A program made the translations under genes and the position numbers. A DNA stretch of 64,000 nt, from NCBI RefSeq assembly GCF_004348265.1, contig NZ_SMNT01000002.1, positions 62,001 to 126,000 on the forward strand. The letters are read 5' to 3'. Below the pieces are notes generated by a model that was given only the letters and a program-made list of their open reading frames with translations, had not been told where the DNA came from and ran no database searches. Source of the DNA: Methylobacterium segetis (GTDB taxonomy: Bacteria; Pseudomonadota; Alphaproteobacteria; Rhizobiales; Beijerinckiaceae). Positions within the stretch are counted from its first letter, which is position 1; every line of letters starts with the position of its first letter. Positions 19,949 through 29,924 of the stretch are shown here, piece after piece.

Positions 19949-20983
19949 ATGTCACAACGCGTGTGCATCTCGCTCGACGCCATGGGCGGCGATCACGGGC
20001 CGTCGACCGTCGTGCCGGGTGCGGCCATCGCCCGGGAGCGCCATCCCGAGACGACCTTCCTCATGTTCGGCGACGAGGCCGTCCTGCGGCCCCTCGTCGA
20101 GGCCGAGCCGCGCCTGAAGGGCGCCGTCGAGATCCGCCACACCTCGGTCGCGGTGGCGATGGACGACAAGCCCTCCCAGGCCGTGCGCCAGGGGCGCGGC
20201 AAATCCTCGATGTGGCAGGCGATCCAGGCGGTGCGCGACGGGCAGGCCGATGCCTGCGTCTCGGCGGGCAACACGGGCGCGCTGATGGCGATGTCGAAGA
20301 TCTGCCTCAAGACGATGTCCGGCATCGAGCGCCCGGCCATCGCCTGCCTGTGGCCGACGATCCGCGGCGAAAGCGTGGTGCTCGACGTGGGCGCGACGAT
20401 CGGCACGGACGCCGAGCACCTCGTCGAGATGGCGGTGATGGGCGCGGCCATGGCCCGCATCGTGTTCGACCTCGACCGGCCGACGGTGGGCCTCCTCAAT
20501 GTCGGCACCGAGGAGATGAAGGGCAACGAGGCGGTGAAGGAAGCGGCGCGCCTCCTGCGCGAGATGGACTTGCCGAACTTCGCCTATCACGGCTTCGTCG
20601 AGGGCACGGATCTCGGCCGCGGCACCGTCGACGTCGTGGTGACGGAGGGCTTCACGGGCAACATCGCCCTGAAGACGGCGGAGGGCACCGCCAAGCAGAT
20701 CGGCTCCTACCTGCGCTCGGCCATGAGCCGCACCCTGTCGGCCAAGATCGGATACCTCTTCGCCCGCCGCGCGTTCCAGGCCCTTCGCGAGAAGATGAAC
20801 CCGAGCCGCGCCAATGGCGGCGTGTTCCTCGGGCTCGAGGGCATCGTCATCAAGAGCCACGGCTCGGAGAACGCACAGGGCTTCGCAGCGGCCATCGACC
20901 TTGCCCACGACATGGCCCGCCACGATCTCATGCGCACGATCCGCGACATGCTCGACCAGACGCCCGCCGTGGTCTCCGCATGA
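19949..20983 (+). CDS. plsX: Phosphate acyltransferase PlsX
   Basis: The 344-residue peripheral membrane enzyme makes acyl-phosphate from acyl-ACP, the first step of the PlsX/PlsY phospholipid pathway. Motifs visible are [12 protein letters not shown] near the N-terminus, [13 protein letters not shown] (about 101-113), [22 protein letters not shown] and [17 protein letters not shown]. Length is typical. fabH follows 22 bases later and is probably co-transcribed. Confidence 0.96.
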   Translation: MSQRVCISLDAMGGDHGPSTVVPGAAIARERHPETTFLMFGDEAVLRPLVEAEPRLKGAVEIRHTSVAVAMDDKPSQAVRQGRGKSSMWQAIQAVRDGQADACVSAGNTGALMAMSKICLKTMSGIERPAIACLWPTIRGESVVLDVGATIGTDAEHLVEMAVMGAAMARIVFDLDRPTVGLLNVGTEEMKGNEAVKEAARLLREMDLPNFAYHGFVEGTDLGRGTVDVVVTEGFTGNIALKTAEGTAKQIGSYLRSAMSRTLSAKIGYLFARRAFQALREKMNPSRANGGVFLGLEGIVIKSHGSENAQGFAAAIDLAHDMARHDLMRTIRDMLDQTPAVVSA

Positions 20984-21005
20984 GGCCGGCGGGAGAAGGA
21001 TCCTC

Positions 21006-21983
21006 ATGGTAGCCCTGCGTTCCGTCATCGTCGGCTGCGGCTCGGCCCTCCCGGCACGCGCCGTCACGAACGACGAGCTCGCGCAGCGCGTCGAGACCTC
21101 CGACGAGTGGATCGTCCAGCGCACCGGGATCCGGCAGCGCCACCTCGCGGACGAGAGCGAGAGCACCTCGGTCCTCGGCATCCGGGCGGCACAGGCCGCA
21201 CTCGCCGAGGCCGGATTGGGGCCCGAGGACATCGACCTCGTCATCTGCGCGACCTCGACGCCCGACCACACCTTTCCCTCCACCGCCACGCAGATCCAGG
21301 CGGGCCTCGGCATCCATCAGGGCGCGGCCTTCGACCTGCAGGCGGTCTGCGCCGGCTTCGTCTACGCCGTCACGACCGCCGACAAGTTCCTGACGACGGG
21401 GGCCGCCCGGCGCGCCCTCGTGGTCGGCGCCGAGACCTTCTCGCGCATCCTCGACTGGGAGGACCGGACCACCTGCGTCCTGTTTGGGGACGGCGCCGGC
21501 GCCATCGTGCTGGAGGCGCGCGAGGGCGCCGGCTCCAACGCGGACCGGGGCGTGCTGAGCACGAGCCTGCGCTCGGACGGCCGCCACCGCTCGAAGCTCT
21601 ACGTCGATGGCGGGCCGGGCACGACGGGCACGACCGGCCGCCTGCGCATGGAGGGCCGGGAGGTGTTCCGCTTCGCGGTGGGGTCGGTCACCGACGTGAT
21701 CGAGGACGCGTTCCGGCGTGCCGGCATCACCGTCGACGACCTCGACTGGTTCGTGCCCCATCAGGCCAACCGCCGCATCATCGAGGCCTCGGCCGACAAG
21801 ATCGGGATCGCGCGCGAGAAGGTGGTGCTGACGGTCGACCGGCACGGCAACACCTCGGCGGCCTCGATCCCGCTCGCCCTCGACGTCGCCCGCAAGGACG
21901 GGCGCATCCGCGAGGGGGACCTCGTCATGATCGAGGCGATCGGCGGCGGCTTCACCTGGGGCGCCGCGCTCATCCGCTGGTGA
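21006..21983 (+). CDS. fabH: 3-oxoacyl-ACP synthase III (KAS III)
   Basis: The 325-residue thiolase-fold enzyme starts fatty-acid synthesis by condensing acetyl-CoA with malonyl-ACP. The catalytic triad is present: Cys115 in LQAVCAGF, His in [11 protein letters not shown] and Asn in [11 protein letters not shown]. The ATG at 21006 is the first start after plsX; longer upstream frames overlap plsX. It sits in the usual plsX-fabH-ihfA order. Confidence 0.96.
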   Translation: MVALRSVIVGCGSALPARAVTNDELAQRVETSDEWIVQRTGIRQRHLADESESTSVLGIRAAQAALAEAGLGPEDIDLVICATSTPDHTFPSTATQIQAGLGIHQGAAFDLQAVCAGFVYAVTTADKFLTTGAARRALVVGAETFSRILDWEDRTTCVLFGDGAGAIVLEAREGAGSNADRGVLSTSLRSDGRHRSKLYVDGGPGTTGTTGRLRMEGREVFRFAVGSVTDVIEDAFRRAGITVDDLDWFVPHQANRRIIEASADKIGIAREKVVLTVDRHGNTSAASIPLALDVARKDGRIREGDLVMIEAIGGGFTWGAALIRW

Positions 21984-22130
21984 GCGCCCCTGTCCGCGCA
22001 ACCCGAACGGATCGGATTCGTTTTCGCAGCCCGATCCCAAGAGCCGCGGTTGACCCGGGGTACGGCGCCGATTAGCGTGCGGGATCATAGAGATACGCCG
22101 CAAGCGTCGAATCGCCGGGGGGGTCGAAGC

Positions 22131-22454
22131 ATGACAGGAAAGACGGTCACACGCGCCGATCTGAGCGAGGCCGTCTACCAGCAGGTTGGTCTCTCGCGCA
22201 CGGAATCCTCCGCTCTCGTCGAGACCGTCCTGTCGGAGATCTGCACCTGCCTCGCGCAGGGGGAGACGGTGAAGCTGTCCTCGTTCGGCTCCTTCGTCGT
22301 GCGGAGCAAGGGCAAGCGGGTCGGGCGCAACCCGAAGACCGGCGTCGAGGTGGCGATCGAGCCGCGGCAGGTCATGGTGTTCAAGCCGTCGAACGTCTTG
22401 AAGGCGCGGATCAACGGGGCCAATGGCGCCGATCACACCGACGGCGACGATTGA
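22131..22454 (+). CDS. ihfA: Integration host factor, alpha subunit
   Basis: The 107-residue DNA-bending protein has N-terminal [25 protein letters not shown], the [20 protein letters not shown] core and the flexible-arm motif [19 protein letters not shown] with the intercalating Pro. Length and arm sequence fit IhfA rather than HU. The ATG at 22131 follows the plsX-fabH unit, and a merR-family gene follows. This order is conserved from proteobacteria to rhizobia. Confidence 0.94.
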   Translation: MTGKTVTRADLSEAVYQQVGLSRTESSALVETVLSEICTCLAQGETVKLSSFGSFVVRSKGKRVGRNPKTGVEVAIEPRQVMVFKPSNVLKARINGANGADHTDGDD

Positions 22455-22527
22455 GGCCGGCCCGCACCGGCGGCGACGGGCGGCGCAACGCCCGCGCAGG
22501 GCCGGTCGGTAGGGAAGGGGAGCGACC

Positions 22528-23022
22528 ATGACGCTCGCAGCCGTGACCGAGGATGCCGAGATCGGCCCCCGGGCCGAGAAGGCGCCCGACGCCTTCCGCA
22601 CGATCAAGGAGGTCTCGGAGGATCTCGACGTGCCGCAGCACGTCCTGCGCTTCTGGGAGACCCGCTTCGCGCAGATCCGCCCGGTGAAGCGGGCAGGGGG
22701 GCGGCGCTATTACCGTCCCACGGATGTCGACCTCCTGCGCGGCGTGCGACAGCTCCTGCACGGCCAGGGCTACACGATCCGGGGCGCCCAGCGGGTGCTG
22801 CGCGAGAACGGGGTCCGCTTCGTCCAGGCGGTCGGCCGCGGCGAGGCTGCGGCCGACGCTCCCTCGCCGCAGGAGACCGAGCCGGCCGGCGAGGCGAGTA
22901 CCGCCGAGCCGCCGCGGGAGGCCGGCGCGGACAGGGCGCGCGCCGCACTGGAAGAGGCGCTCGCCGAGCTGAAGGCTTGCCGCGACGCGCTGGCGGCTCT
23001 GCGGCTCCCGCCGGAGCAATAG
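22528..23022 (+). CDS. MerR-family transcriptional regulator
   Basis: The 164-residue protein has an N-terminal winged helix (about 20-90: [25 protein letters not shown], then [22 protein letters not shown]) of the subtype located after ihfA in alphaproteobacteria. The linker (100-135) is Ala/Pro/Glu-rich and the C-terminus is a coiled coil (about 135-160), probably for dimerisation. No effector-binding domain or metal-binding cysteines are visible. The ribosome site GGGAAGGGGAG is strong. Confidence 0.88.
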   Translation: MTLAAVTEDAEIGPRAEKAPDAFRTIKEVSEDLDVPQHVLRFWETRFAQIRPVKRAGGRRYYRPTDVDLLRGVRQLLHGQGYTIRGAQRVLRENGVRFVQAVGRGEAAADAPSPQETEPAGEASTAEPPREAGADRARAALEEALAELKACRDALAALRLPPEQ

Positions 23023-23161
23023 GCCGGGGAACGCGGCCCTGCCGTCGTACCCCGCGGTCGGGGCGGATCCGCCTCTTCCGTCCGGGAGACTTCGGTTGCT
23101 CGGCACACGGACCGGATGAGGGATGCGACCTCCTCGGACAGACCTGCACCGCTCACCCCAA

Positions 23162-23183
23162 CCCTCTCCCGAATTGGAGAGGG
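23162..23183. repeat. REP-like palindrome (copy 1)
   Basis: CCCTCTCC / GGAGAGGG with a six-base loop is followed by GCGCGTCGCGGCTGCCG. A related element occurs at 63963-63982, also followed by a cggcagccg-type tail. It lies in the gap between two convergent genes. Confidence 0.5.
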
Positions 23184-23236
23184 GGCGCGTCGCGGCTGCC
23201 GATTGCGACAGGCGTCTCGCCGTCGAGCGGCCTGTC

Positions 23237-24103
23237 CTACCCCCTCAGGCTGTCGAGCGGCACAGGCGCCGCGTGTGGGCGGGTGCCGAGCATCCGATCG
23301 ATCAACGCCAGCACCTCGGAGCGGCCGCAATTCGCCGCCGGCTCGAACGGCGTCCAGGTCTGCCGGAAGTCGAGTTGGGCGAACACGTCCCGGTAGCGGC
23401 GAAGCTCGTTGATCGTCAGGGGCACGCCCCGCACGAAGGCCTTGTGCGCCGAGATCGTCAGCGCCTTCCGGAAGTCGCGGGGATCGAGCTCGAACTTCAG
23501 GGCGTCGCCGCAGAAGAGGATCTGCCGCGCCCGGTCGTACAGCACGGCGTGCCCGTCGAAATGGCCGGCCGTGCGGTGAAGCTCCAGCCCCGGCAGCGGC
23601 TCCAGGAAATCGTCGTAGGGCCAGGAGACCTGCAGGGCCGCGCTCCAGGTGAAATCCGCCGCGGGCAGGCAGAGTTCGGGGTCGAACCGGTCCTGCAGCT
23701 GGACCAGCGCGCCGTAGGAATGGGGATGCGAGGCCGAGAGAACCTGCATCCCGCCGAGGCTCGCGATGTGATCGAGCGCCGCCTCGCTGAAGACGGGGCA
23801 CGCCTCGAAGCCCATGTTGCCGGCGTCGGTCCGGATCAGGTAGGCGCTCGGCCCGATGCCGGAGACGGGCTCGTTCCAGAACCGCCAAACGCCGGGCTCC
23901 AGTTCCTGCCAGTGGCAGGGGAAGCGCTCCTGCGCCTGCCGCTCGGTCCAGAAGCGCCAGCCGTCCTGCGGAACGACGTGGCGGGCGTCGAGGCACATCG
24001 GGCAATGCGGCGGAGCCTCGAAATGGCGCTGCCAGAACCCGCAATTGTCGCAGGTATAGGCGGGCAGCTTGAGGGCGCCCGCGAAGGGCAGATATCCGGG
24101 CAC
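23237..24103 (-). CDS. Metallo-beta-lactamase-fold hydrolase with N-terminal Cys4 motif
   Basis: The 288-residue protein begins with a rubredoxin-like pair of knuckles (Cys18 and Cys21 in YTCDNCGF, Cys34 and Cys37 in HCPMC). An MBL-like domain follows: SASHPHSYGAL, a TAGHFDGHAVLYD metal-site segment and FCGDALKFE. The classic HxHxDH is degenerate here (HPHSYG), so the hydrolytic chemistry is uncertain and an oxygen- or redox-related use is possible. The start is GTG at 24101-24103. An SDR gene lies 67 bases upstream in the same orientation. Confidence 0.7.
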   Translation of the reverse strand: MPGYLPFAGALKLPAYTCDNCGFWQRHFEAPPHCPMCLDARHVVPQDGWRFWTERQAQERFPCHWQELEPGVWRFWNEPVSGIGPSAYLIRTDAGNMGFEACPVFSEAALDHIASLGGMQVLSASHPHSYGALVQLQDRFDPELCLPAADFTWSAALQVSWPYDDFLEPLPGLELHRTAGHFDGHAVLYDRARQILFCGDALKFELDPRDFRKALTISAHKAFVRGVPLTINELRRYRDVFAQLDFRQTWTPFEPAANCGRSEVLALIDRMLGTRPHAAPVPLDSLRG

Positions 24104-24170
24104 GAAGCGTCTCGCGGCAAGTGACGGTGGGCTGACCTAGCAGGCCGGGGACGCGAATGCACGGGGGCGT

Positions 24171-25181
24171 TCAGCGCCGCCCGAGGAGGCGGCGTGGCGC
24201 CCGGGCGGCCGTCAGCAGGCCCGCAACCCCCAGCGCCGCGACGCCCGCGAGGCCCAGCACCACGAGGTCGCGCTCCCGGCTCGTCCAGAACTCGGTGCGG
24301 GTGTGCTTCATGCGCTCGCCGAAGCGGCCCTCCGCGCCGACCTGACCCGGCACCGGCTCGAACAGGTTGCCGGCCCGGTCGGGGACCGGGTGATCCTCGA
24401 GCTGGCTCTCCCAGGCGTCGGCGGCCTTGCGGTCGGCCAATCCCGGCGCGACCGCCTGTGCCACGGCCATCATGAGCGAGGAGCGCCCGACCCAGATCTC
24501 CCGGCGGGGATGCTCGACGGCGTAATGGATCGCCTCGGCGCAGAGGCGCGGGTCGAAGACGGGATCGGGCGCGTTCTGCCCGTGCCCGGTCCGGGTGCGC
24601 GCCCAGTTGAATTGCGGGGTGTTGACGGCGGGCAGGTAGACGACGGTGAGCGACACGTCGACGGCGTCGTGGATCAGCTCGGCCCGCAGCGCGTCCGTGA
24701 ACCCCGAGACCGCGAACTTCGCCGCGCAATAGGGTGCCTGGAGGGGCGCCGCCCGGATGCCGAGGCCGGAGGAGACCTGCACGATGGCGCCGCGGTTGCG
24801 CGCCTTCATGTGGCGGAGCGCGGCGAGCGTCCCGAAGACCTGGCTCAGGTAGGTCGTCTCGGTCACCCGGCGGTACTCGTCCGGCGTGATCCGGTCGGCC
24901 GGGCTCACCACGGTCGACATCGCGTTGTTCACCCAGGCCCGGATGGGGCCGAGCTCGCGCTCGATCCGCTCGGCGGCCGCATCGACCGCCTGCGCGTCGG
25001 ACACGTCGGCCGAGATCGCGAGGGCGGGGTGCCCGTGGGCCGCGAGCGCGGCCTGCGCGGCGTCGAGACGCTCCTGATCGCGCGCGATCACCGCGACCGA
25101 CCAGCCGCGGGCGGCGAAGAGAAGGGCCGTCGCGAGGCCGATTCCCGAGGTCCCACCCGTCACGACCACCACGCGCGCCAT
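24171..25181 (-). CDS. SDR-family oxidoreductase with C-terminal membrane anchor
   Basis: The 336-residue protein is a classical-like short-chain dehydrogenase: TGGTSGIG cofactor motif (about 8-15), ADVSD, NNAMS, and catalytic Ser with YCAAK (YxxxK). The C-terminal 35 residues form a hydrophobic helix (LVVLGLAGVAALGVAGLL) ending in basic residues, so it is probably anchored in the inner membrane. The substrate is unknown. Confidence 0.88.
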   Translation of the reverse strand: MARVVVVTGGTSGIGLATALLFAARGWSVAVIARDQERLDAAQAALAAHGHPALAISADVSDAQAVDAAAERIERELGPIRAWVNNAMSTVVSPADRITPDEYRRVTETTYLSQVFGTLAALRHMKARNRGAIVQVSSGLGIRAAPLQAPYCAAKFAVSGFTDALRAELIHDAVDVSLTVVYLPAVNTPQFNWARTRTGHGQNAPDPVFDPRLCAEAIHYAVEHPRREIWVGRSSLMMAVAQAVAPGLADRKAADAWESQLEDHPVPDRAGNLFEPVPGQVGAEGRFGERMKHTRTEFWTSRERDLVVLGLAGVAALGVAGLLTAARAPRRLLGRR

Positions 25182-25309
25182 TCCGCAACCCTCACGCTCG
25201 ACCGCCCCGGCCCTTCAATGCGGGGCGCCCCGAACGGTTGCGGCCCCGCCCGGGTGCCGAATCGACACGGGGAGCGGGGCCGCGGGGAGTGGCGGCGTGC
25301 GGGCCGGCT

Positions 25310-28300
25310 CTAGGGGTGAGCCGGCGTCGCGTGCGGGTCGTGCTTGTCGGGCGTCGTGTTCTGCGGGTCCTTGCCCCGCTTCTTCGCGAGCCAGATCAGG
25401 ATGTTGCGGATCACGACGTAGAAGACGGGCGTGAGGAACAGGCCGAACACGGTGGCGCCGATCATGCCGAAGAACACCGCCGTGCCGAGTGCCTGTCGCA
25501 TCTCGGCGCCGGGGCCCGTCGCGATGACGAGGGGCAGCACGCCGAGGATGAAGGCGAAGGCCGTCATCAGGATCGGGCGCAGGCGCAGGCGGCACGCCTC
25601 TACGGCGGCGGCCACCGGGCCCTTGTGCTCGGTCTCCTCGATCTGGTGGGCGAACTCGACGATCAGGATCGCGTTCTTCGCCGCCAGACCGATCAGCACG
25701 ATCAGCCCGATCTGCGTCAGGATGTTGTTGTCCTGTCCCCGCAATTGCACCCCGAAGAGCGCGGCGAGCACGCCCGTCGGCACGACGAGGATGATCGCGA
25801 GCGGCAGCGCCCAGGATTCGTACTGGGCGGCCAGCACCAGGAAGACGAGGAGCACGCCGAGGGCGAACACGTAGATCGCCGTCCCGCCCGCCGCCTTCTG
25901 CTGGAAGGCGATCTCGGTCCAGTCGTAGGCGTAGCCGCCGGGCAGCGCCTTCTGGGCCATCTGCTCCATGGCGTCGAGCGCCTGGCCCGTCGAGATGCCG
26001 GGCTTGGCCGTGCCCTGGATCGGCACCGAGTAGAACAGGTTGAACCGCTGCACGATCTGCGGGCCGGTGATCTCCCGGATCTGGGCGAGCGTGCCCATCG
26101 GCACGAGCGCCCCGGTCGAGGAGCGGACCTTGAGCTGCGTGATGTCCTCCTGGCTGACGCGGAAGGGCGCGTCCGCCTGCACGCGGACTTGGTAGATGCG
26201 GCCGAGCGTGTTGAAGTCGTTCACGTAGGCGCCGCCGAGATTCGCCTGCAGCGTCGAGAAGACGTTGGCGAGCGGCACGTCCAGCATCCGGGCGACCGTC
26301 CGGTCGATGTCGATGAAGAGCTGCGGCGTGTCGTTGCCGAAGGTCGTGAAGACCCGCTGCACGTCGTTGCTCTGGTTGGCTTGGCCGATCAGCTCGCCCG
26401 CGGCCGCGAGGAGCGGGCCGATATCCGACGATTGCCGGCTCTCGACCTGCATCTTGAAGCCGCCGCCCGTGCCGAGGCCGCGGACCGGCGGCGGCGGGAT
26501 CACGATGATGCGCGCCTCCTGGATGCCGGCCGTGGCCTTGAGCACGTCGCCGGTCACCACGGCGGCGCTGCGGCCCTGGGCCGCCCGCTCCTTGGCGTTC
26601 TTGAGCGTGAGGAACATCACCGCCGCGTTGGTGGTGTTCGTGAAGGTGGCGCCGTCGAAGCCCGCGATGATGACGGTGTTCGTCACCCCGTCGACGCCGC
26701 GGGCGATCTCGGCCGCCCGCGTCACGACCTCCGTCGTGCGGTCGAGCGAGGCGCCCGAGGGCAATTGCACGACGCCGATCAGGTAGCCCTGGTCCTGGTC
26801 CGGGATGAAGCCTGTCGGCGTCGTCTGCGCGAGGTGCACCGTCCCGGCGATCGAGGCCGCGTAGACGAGGAGCATGGCGATCAGGCCGATCGCGTTCGCC
26901 GTCAGGAAGCGGATCGTCGCGGCGTAGCCGTGCGAGAGCTTGTCGAAGCCCTTGTTGAAGCCGTTGGCGAGCCAGTTCACGAAGCGGGTCAGGAAGAACT
27001 TCGGCTGGGCGTGCGCGTTGTGCGGCTTCAGGAGCAGCTTGCAGAGCGCGGGCGAGAGGGTGAGCGAATTGAAGGCCGAGATGATGGTCGAGGCCGCGAT
27101 GGTGAGCGCGAACTGCTTGTAGAACTGGCCCGAGATGCCGGGGATGAAGGCGGTCGGGATGAACACGGCCGCGAGCACCAGCGCGATCGCGACGACGGCG
27201 CCGCCGACCTCGTCCATGGTCTTGTGCGCGGCCTCGCCGGGGGAGAGCCCCTCGGCCATGTTGCGCTCGACGTTCTCCACCACGACGATCGCGTCGTCGA
27301 CGACGATGCCGATGGCGAGCACCAGCCCGAACAGGGTCAGGTTGTTGAGCGAGAAGCCGAGCGCCGCCATCACCGCGAAGGTGCCGACGAGCGAGACGGG
27401 AATCGCGATGACGGGGATGAGCGCCGTGCGCCAGCTCTGGAGGAAGACGAGCACCACGATGACGACGAGCGCCACCGCCTCGAACAGCGTCTTGTAGACC
27501 TCGTGGATCGATTCCTCGATGAACTCGGTCGGGTTGTAGGCGATCCGGTACTCGACGTCGGGCGGGAAGTTGCCCTTCAGCCGCTCCATCGTCGCCTTCA
27601 CCGTGGCGGCCGCCGCGAGCGCGTTCGTGCCCGGGCGCTGGAAGGCGCCGATGCCGACCGCGGGCGTGGCGTTGAGGAAGGAGTTCGTCGTGTAGTCCTT
27701 CTGCCCCATCTCGACGCGGGCGATGTCCTTCAGGCGCACGAGGCGCCCGTCCCGCGCCTTCACGATGACGCTGGCGAACTCGTCGGGCGTCTGGAAGCGC
27801 CCCTGCGACTGCACCACGAGCTGGAACGCGCTGGAGGAGGGCGCCGGCGGCGCGCCGAGGGCGCCGGCGGCCACCTGCACGTTCTGCTCCTGCAGCGCGC
27901 CGGTGACGTCCGTGGTGGTGAGGCCGTAGGCCGCGAGCTTGTCGGGATCGAGCCAGATGCGCTCGGCATACTCGTTGCCGCCGAAGATCGTGATGTCGCC
28001 GACGCCGTCGAGGCGGAGCATCTCGTCGCGGATGTTCAGGTAGATGTAGTTGGCGAGGTAGTTCTGGTCGTAGGTCTTGTTCGGCGAGAGCAGGTGCACG
28101 ACCAGCATCAGGTCGGGCGAGGCCTTGCGCACGGTGACGCCGAGGTTGCGCACGTCCGGCGGCAGGCGCGGCTGGGCCACCGAGAGCCGGTTCTGCACCA
28201 GCACGTTCGCGATATCGAGGTTGGTGCCGACCTTGAACGTGACGGTCAGCTGCATGTTGCCGTCGTTCGTGGAGAGCGACGTCATGTAGAGCATGTTGTC

Positions 28301-28522
28301 GACGCCGTTGATCTCCTGCTCGATCGGCGTCGCGATGGTGGCCGCCACCGTCTCGGCGTTCGCGCCGGGGAAGGAGGCGCGCACCGTCACGGTCGGGGGC
28401 ACGATCTCGGGATATTGCGAGACCGGCAGCGACGCGTAGGCGACGTAGCCGAGGATCAGGAAGACGATCGACGTGACCGAGGCGAAGATCGGGCGATCGA
28501 CGAAGAAATGGGCAAAACGCAT
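25310..28522 (-). CDS. RND efflux permease, HAE1 family (AcrB/MexF-like)
   Basis: The 1,070-residue inner membrane proton/drug antiporter starts MRFAHFFVDRPIFA, typical for HAE1. The AcrB architecture of twelve helices and two large periplasmic loops is clear. GIVVDDAIVVVEN (about helix TM4) carries the proton-relay aspartates, followed by the FIPTAFIPGISGQFYKQFALT segment. The C-terminal tail is His/Pro-rich. The periplasmic adaptor gene lies upstream (130 bases) in the same orientation. No outer membrane channel gene is beside them, so a genomic TolC must complete the pump. GAGAGG before ATG 28522 supports the start. Confidence 0.95.
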   Translation of the reverse strand: MRFAHFFVDRPIFASVTSIVFLILGYVAYASLPVSQYPEIVPPTVTVRASFPGANAETVAATIATPIEQEINGVDNMLYMTSLSTNDGNMQLTVTFKVGTNLDIANVLVQNRLSVAQPRLPPDVRNLGVTVRKASPDLMLVVHLLSPNKTYDQNYLANYIYLNIRDEMLRLDGVGDITIFGGNEYAERIWLDPDKLAAYGLTTTDVTGALQEQNVQVAAGALGAPPAPSSSAFQLVVQSQGRFQTPDEFASVIVKARDGRLVRLKDIARVEMGQKDYTTNSFLNATPAVGIGAFQRPGTNALAAAATVKATMERLKGNFPPDVEYRIAYNPTEFIEESIHEVYKTLFEAVALVVIVVLVFLQSWRTALIPVIAIPVSLVGTFAVMAALGFSLNNLTLFGLVLAIGIVVDDAIVVVENVERNMAEGLSPGEAAHKTMDEVGGAVVAIALVLAAVFIPTAFIPGISGQFYKQFALTIAASTIISAFNSLTLSPALCKLLLKPHNAHAQPKFFLTRFVNWLANGFNKGFDKLSHGYAATIRFLTANAIGLIAMLLVYAASIAGTVHLAQTTPTGFIPDQDQGYLIGVVQLPSGASLDRTTEVVTRAAEIARGVDGVTNTVIIAGFDGATFTNTTNAAVMFLTLKNAKERAAQGRSAAVVTGDVLKATAGIQEARIIVIPPPPVRGLGTGGGFKMQVESRQSSDIGPLLAAAGELIGQANQSNDVQRVFTTFGNDTPQLFIDIDRTVARMLDVPLANVFSTLQANLGGAYVNDFNTLGRIYQVRVQADAPFRVSQEDITQLKVRSSTGALVPMGTLAQIREITGPQIVQRFNLFYSVPIQGTAKPGISTGQALDAMEQMAQKALPGGYAYDWTEIAFQQKAAGGTAIYVFALGVLLVFLVLAAQYESWALPLAIILVVPTGVLAALFGVQLRGQDNNILTQIGLIVLIGLAAKNAILIVEFAHQIEETEHKGPVAAAVEACRLRLRPILMTAFAFILGVLPLVIATGPGAEMRQALGTAVFFGMIGATVFGLFLTPVFYVVIRNILIWLAKKRGKDPQNTTPDKHDPHATPAHP

Positions 28523-28652
28523 CGGTCAAACCTCTCGCCGCCCGGCGCCTCGCGGCGGCCGGCAGCCTGCGTCGTCTGCGGCGCGACGCCCGGGGCGCGC
28601 GGGCCACGGGCGGCGGTCAATCGTGTCTCCCGCTCGGGTGCCGTGCGGCGCC

Positions 28653-29807
28653 TCAGGAGCGGGTCGGCGGCAGCGTCTTCGTCTCCGGCGTCACCTTGGC
28701 GCCGGGGCGCACGCGGGTGAGCCCGTTGATGACGACGGTCTCGTCGCCCTTCAGCCCGTCGCGGATCACCCGGTAGCCGTCGACCTTCGGGCCGAGCTTG
28801 ACCTCCCGGGCGGAGGCGGTGCCGTCCTCGGCGATCACGTAGACGATGCGCTTGTCCTGGTTCGCCGAGACCGCCTCGTCGGGCAGCATGATGCCCTGGA
28901 AGGGCTTCGTCGCCGGCAGGGAGACGATGCCGAACAGGCCCGGCTTGATGAAGTTGTCCGGGTTCTCGACAGTGGCGCGCAGCAGCACCGTGCCCGTCTG
29001 GTTGTCGACGCGGTTGTCGACGAAGTCGAGGGTGCCCTTGCGGGTGGGCTTATCCTCGCCCGTCAGCGCGATGAGGATCGGCACGCCCTTGCCCTGCTGC
29101 GAGGCGCCCATGCCGATGCCGAGGCTGCCCTGGTACTTCAGGAACGAGCGCTCATCGACGGTGAAGCCGAAATAGATCGGGTCGAGCGAGACGATCGTCG
29201 TCAGCAGCGTCTGGTCGGTGATGACGATGTTGCCCTCGGTGACGAGGCGCCGGCTGATCCGCCCGCTGATGGGGGAGCGGACCTCGGTGAAATCGTAGTT
29301 GAGCTGGGCCTGGCGCAGCGCGGCCTCGGCGTTGTCGACATCCGCCTGCGCCGTCTGCGAGGCTTGCCGGCGCTGGTCCGTGACCTGCTCGGAGATGTTG
29401 CCCGAGCGGCTGAGCGTCTGGGCGCGCTCCAGGTCGGTCTGGGTGAAGTTGAGGCGCGCCTTGGCGGAGGTGAGCGTCGCCTGCGCCTGGTCGAGCGCCG
29501 CCTTGTAGGGGCGCCGGTCGATGATGAAGAGCAGGTCGCCCTTCTTCACGTTGGCGCCGTCCTGGAAGGCGATCTTGTCGAGGTAGCCGGTGACGCGCGC
29601 ACGCACCTCGACGAATTCCACCGGGTCGAAGCGGCCGGTGTAGGAATCGCGCTCCACGATCTCGCGGACGACGGGCTTGGCCACCGTCACGGTGGGCGGC
29701 GGGCCGCCCGGGGCCTGCGCCTGGGCCGGCGCGGCGAACCCGGCGAGGAGGAGCGGGGCTCCCAGCCCGACAGCGAGGAGGAGGTTCGAGAACCGGCGCT
29801 TGTGCAT
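28653..29807 (-). CDS. RND efflux periplasmic adaptor protein (AcrA-like)
   Basis: The 384-residue membrane-fusion protein has signal peptide residues 1-29 (ending AQAQA) and lipoyl halves around a coiled-coil hairpin. KKGDLLFIIDRRPYKAALDQA and the following helix, YDFTEVRSPISGRISRR, and beta-barrel/membrane-proximal parts (LLTTIVSLDPIYFGFTV; RATVENPDNFIKPGLF) are visible. It links the permease to the outer membrane channel. The ATG at 29805-29807 starts a proper signal peptide; the open frame extends further upstream without one. It is first in a two-gene operon with the permease. Confidence 0.95.
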   Translation of the reverse strand: MHKRRFSNLLLAVGLGAPLLLAGFAAPAQAQAPGGPPPTVTVAKPVVREIVERDSYTGRFDPVEFVEVRARVTGYLDKIAFQDGANVKKGDLLFIIDRRPYKAALDQAQATLTSAKARLNFTQTDLERAQTLSRSGNISEQVTDQRRQASQTAQADVDNAEAALRQAQLNYDFTEVRSPISGRISRRLVTEGNIVITDQTLLTTIVSLDPIYFGFTVDERSFLKYQGSLGIGMGASQQGKGVPILIALTGEDKPTRKGTLDFVDNRVDNQTGTVLLRATVENPDNFIKPGLFGIVSLPATKPFQGIMLPDEAVSANQDKRIVYVIAEDGTASAREVKLGPKVDGYRVIRDGLKGDETVVINGLTRVRPGAKVTPETKTLPPTRS

Positions 29808-29924
29808 GATGGGTATCCCTACGCTTCGCGCCCTACTCGGCCGGGCCGGGGCGCGTGGTGCGCCACCGCACACGGCCGATCCCGATGCGGGATGACGGCG
29901 CCCGAGCGCCGCGCCTTCGCCCGA

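Noticed and set aside
25238-28720. Plus-strand open frame of 1160 codons opposite the RND permease
   Set aside because: Composition is Arg/Glu/Asp/His-rich, typical of antisense frames; the minus-strand AcrB-like protein is unmistakable.
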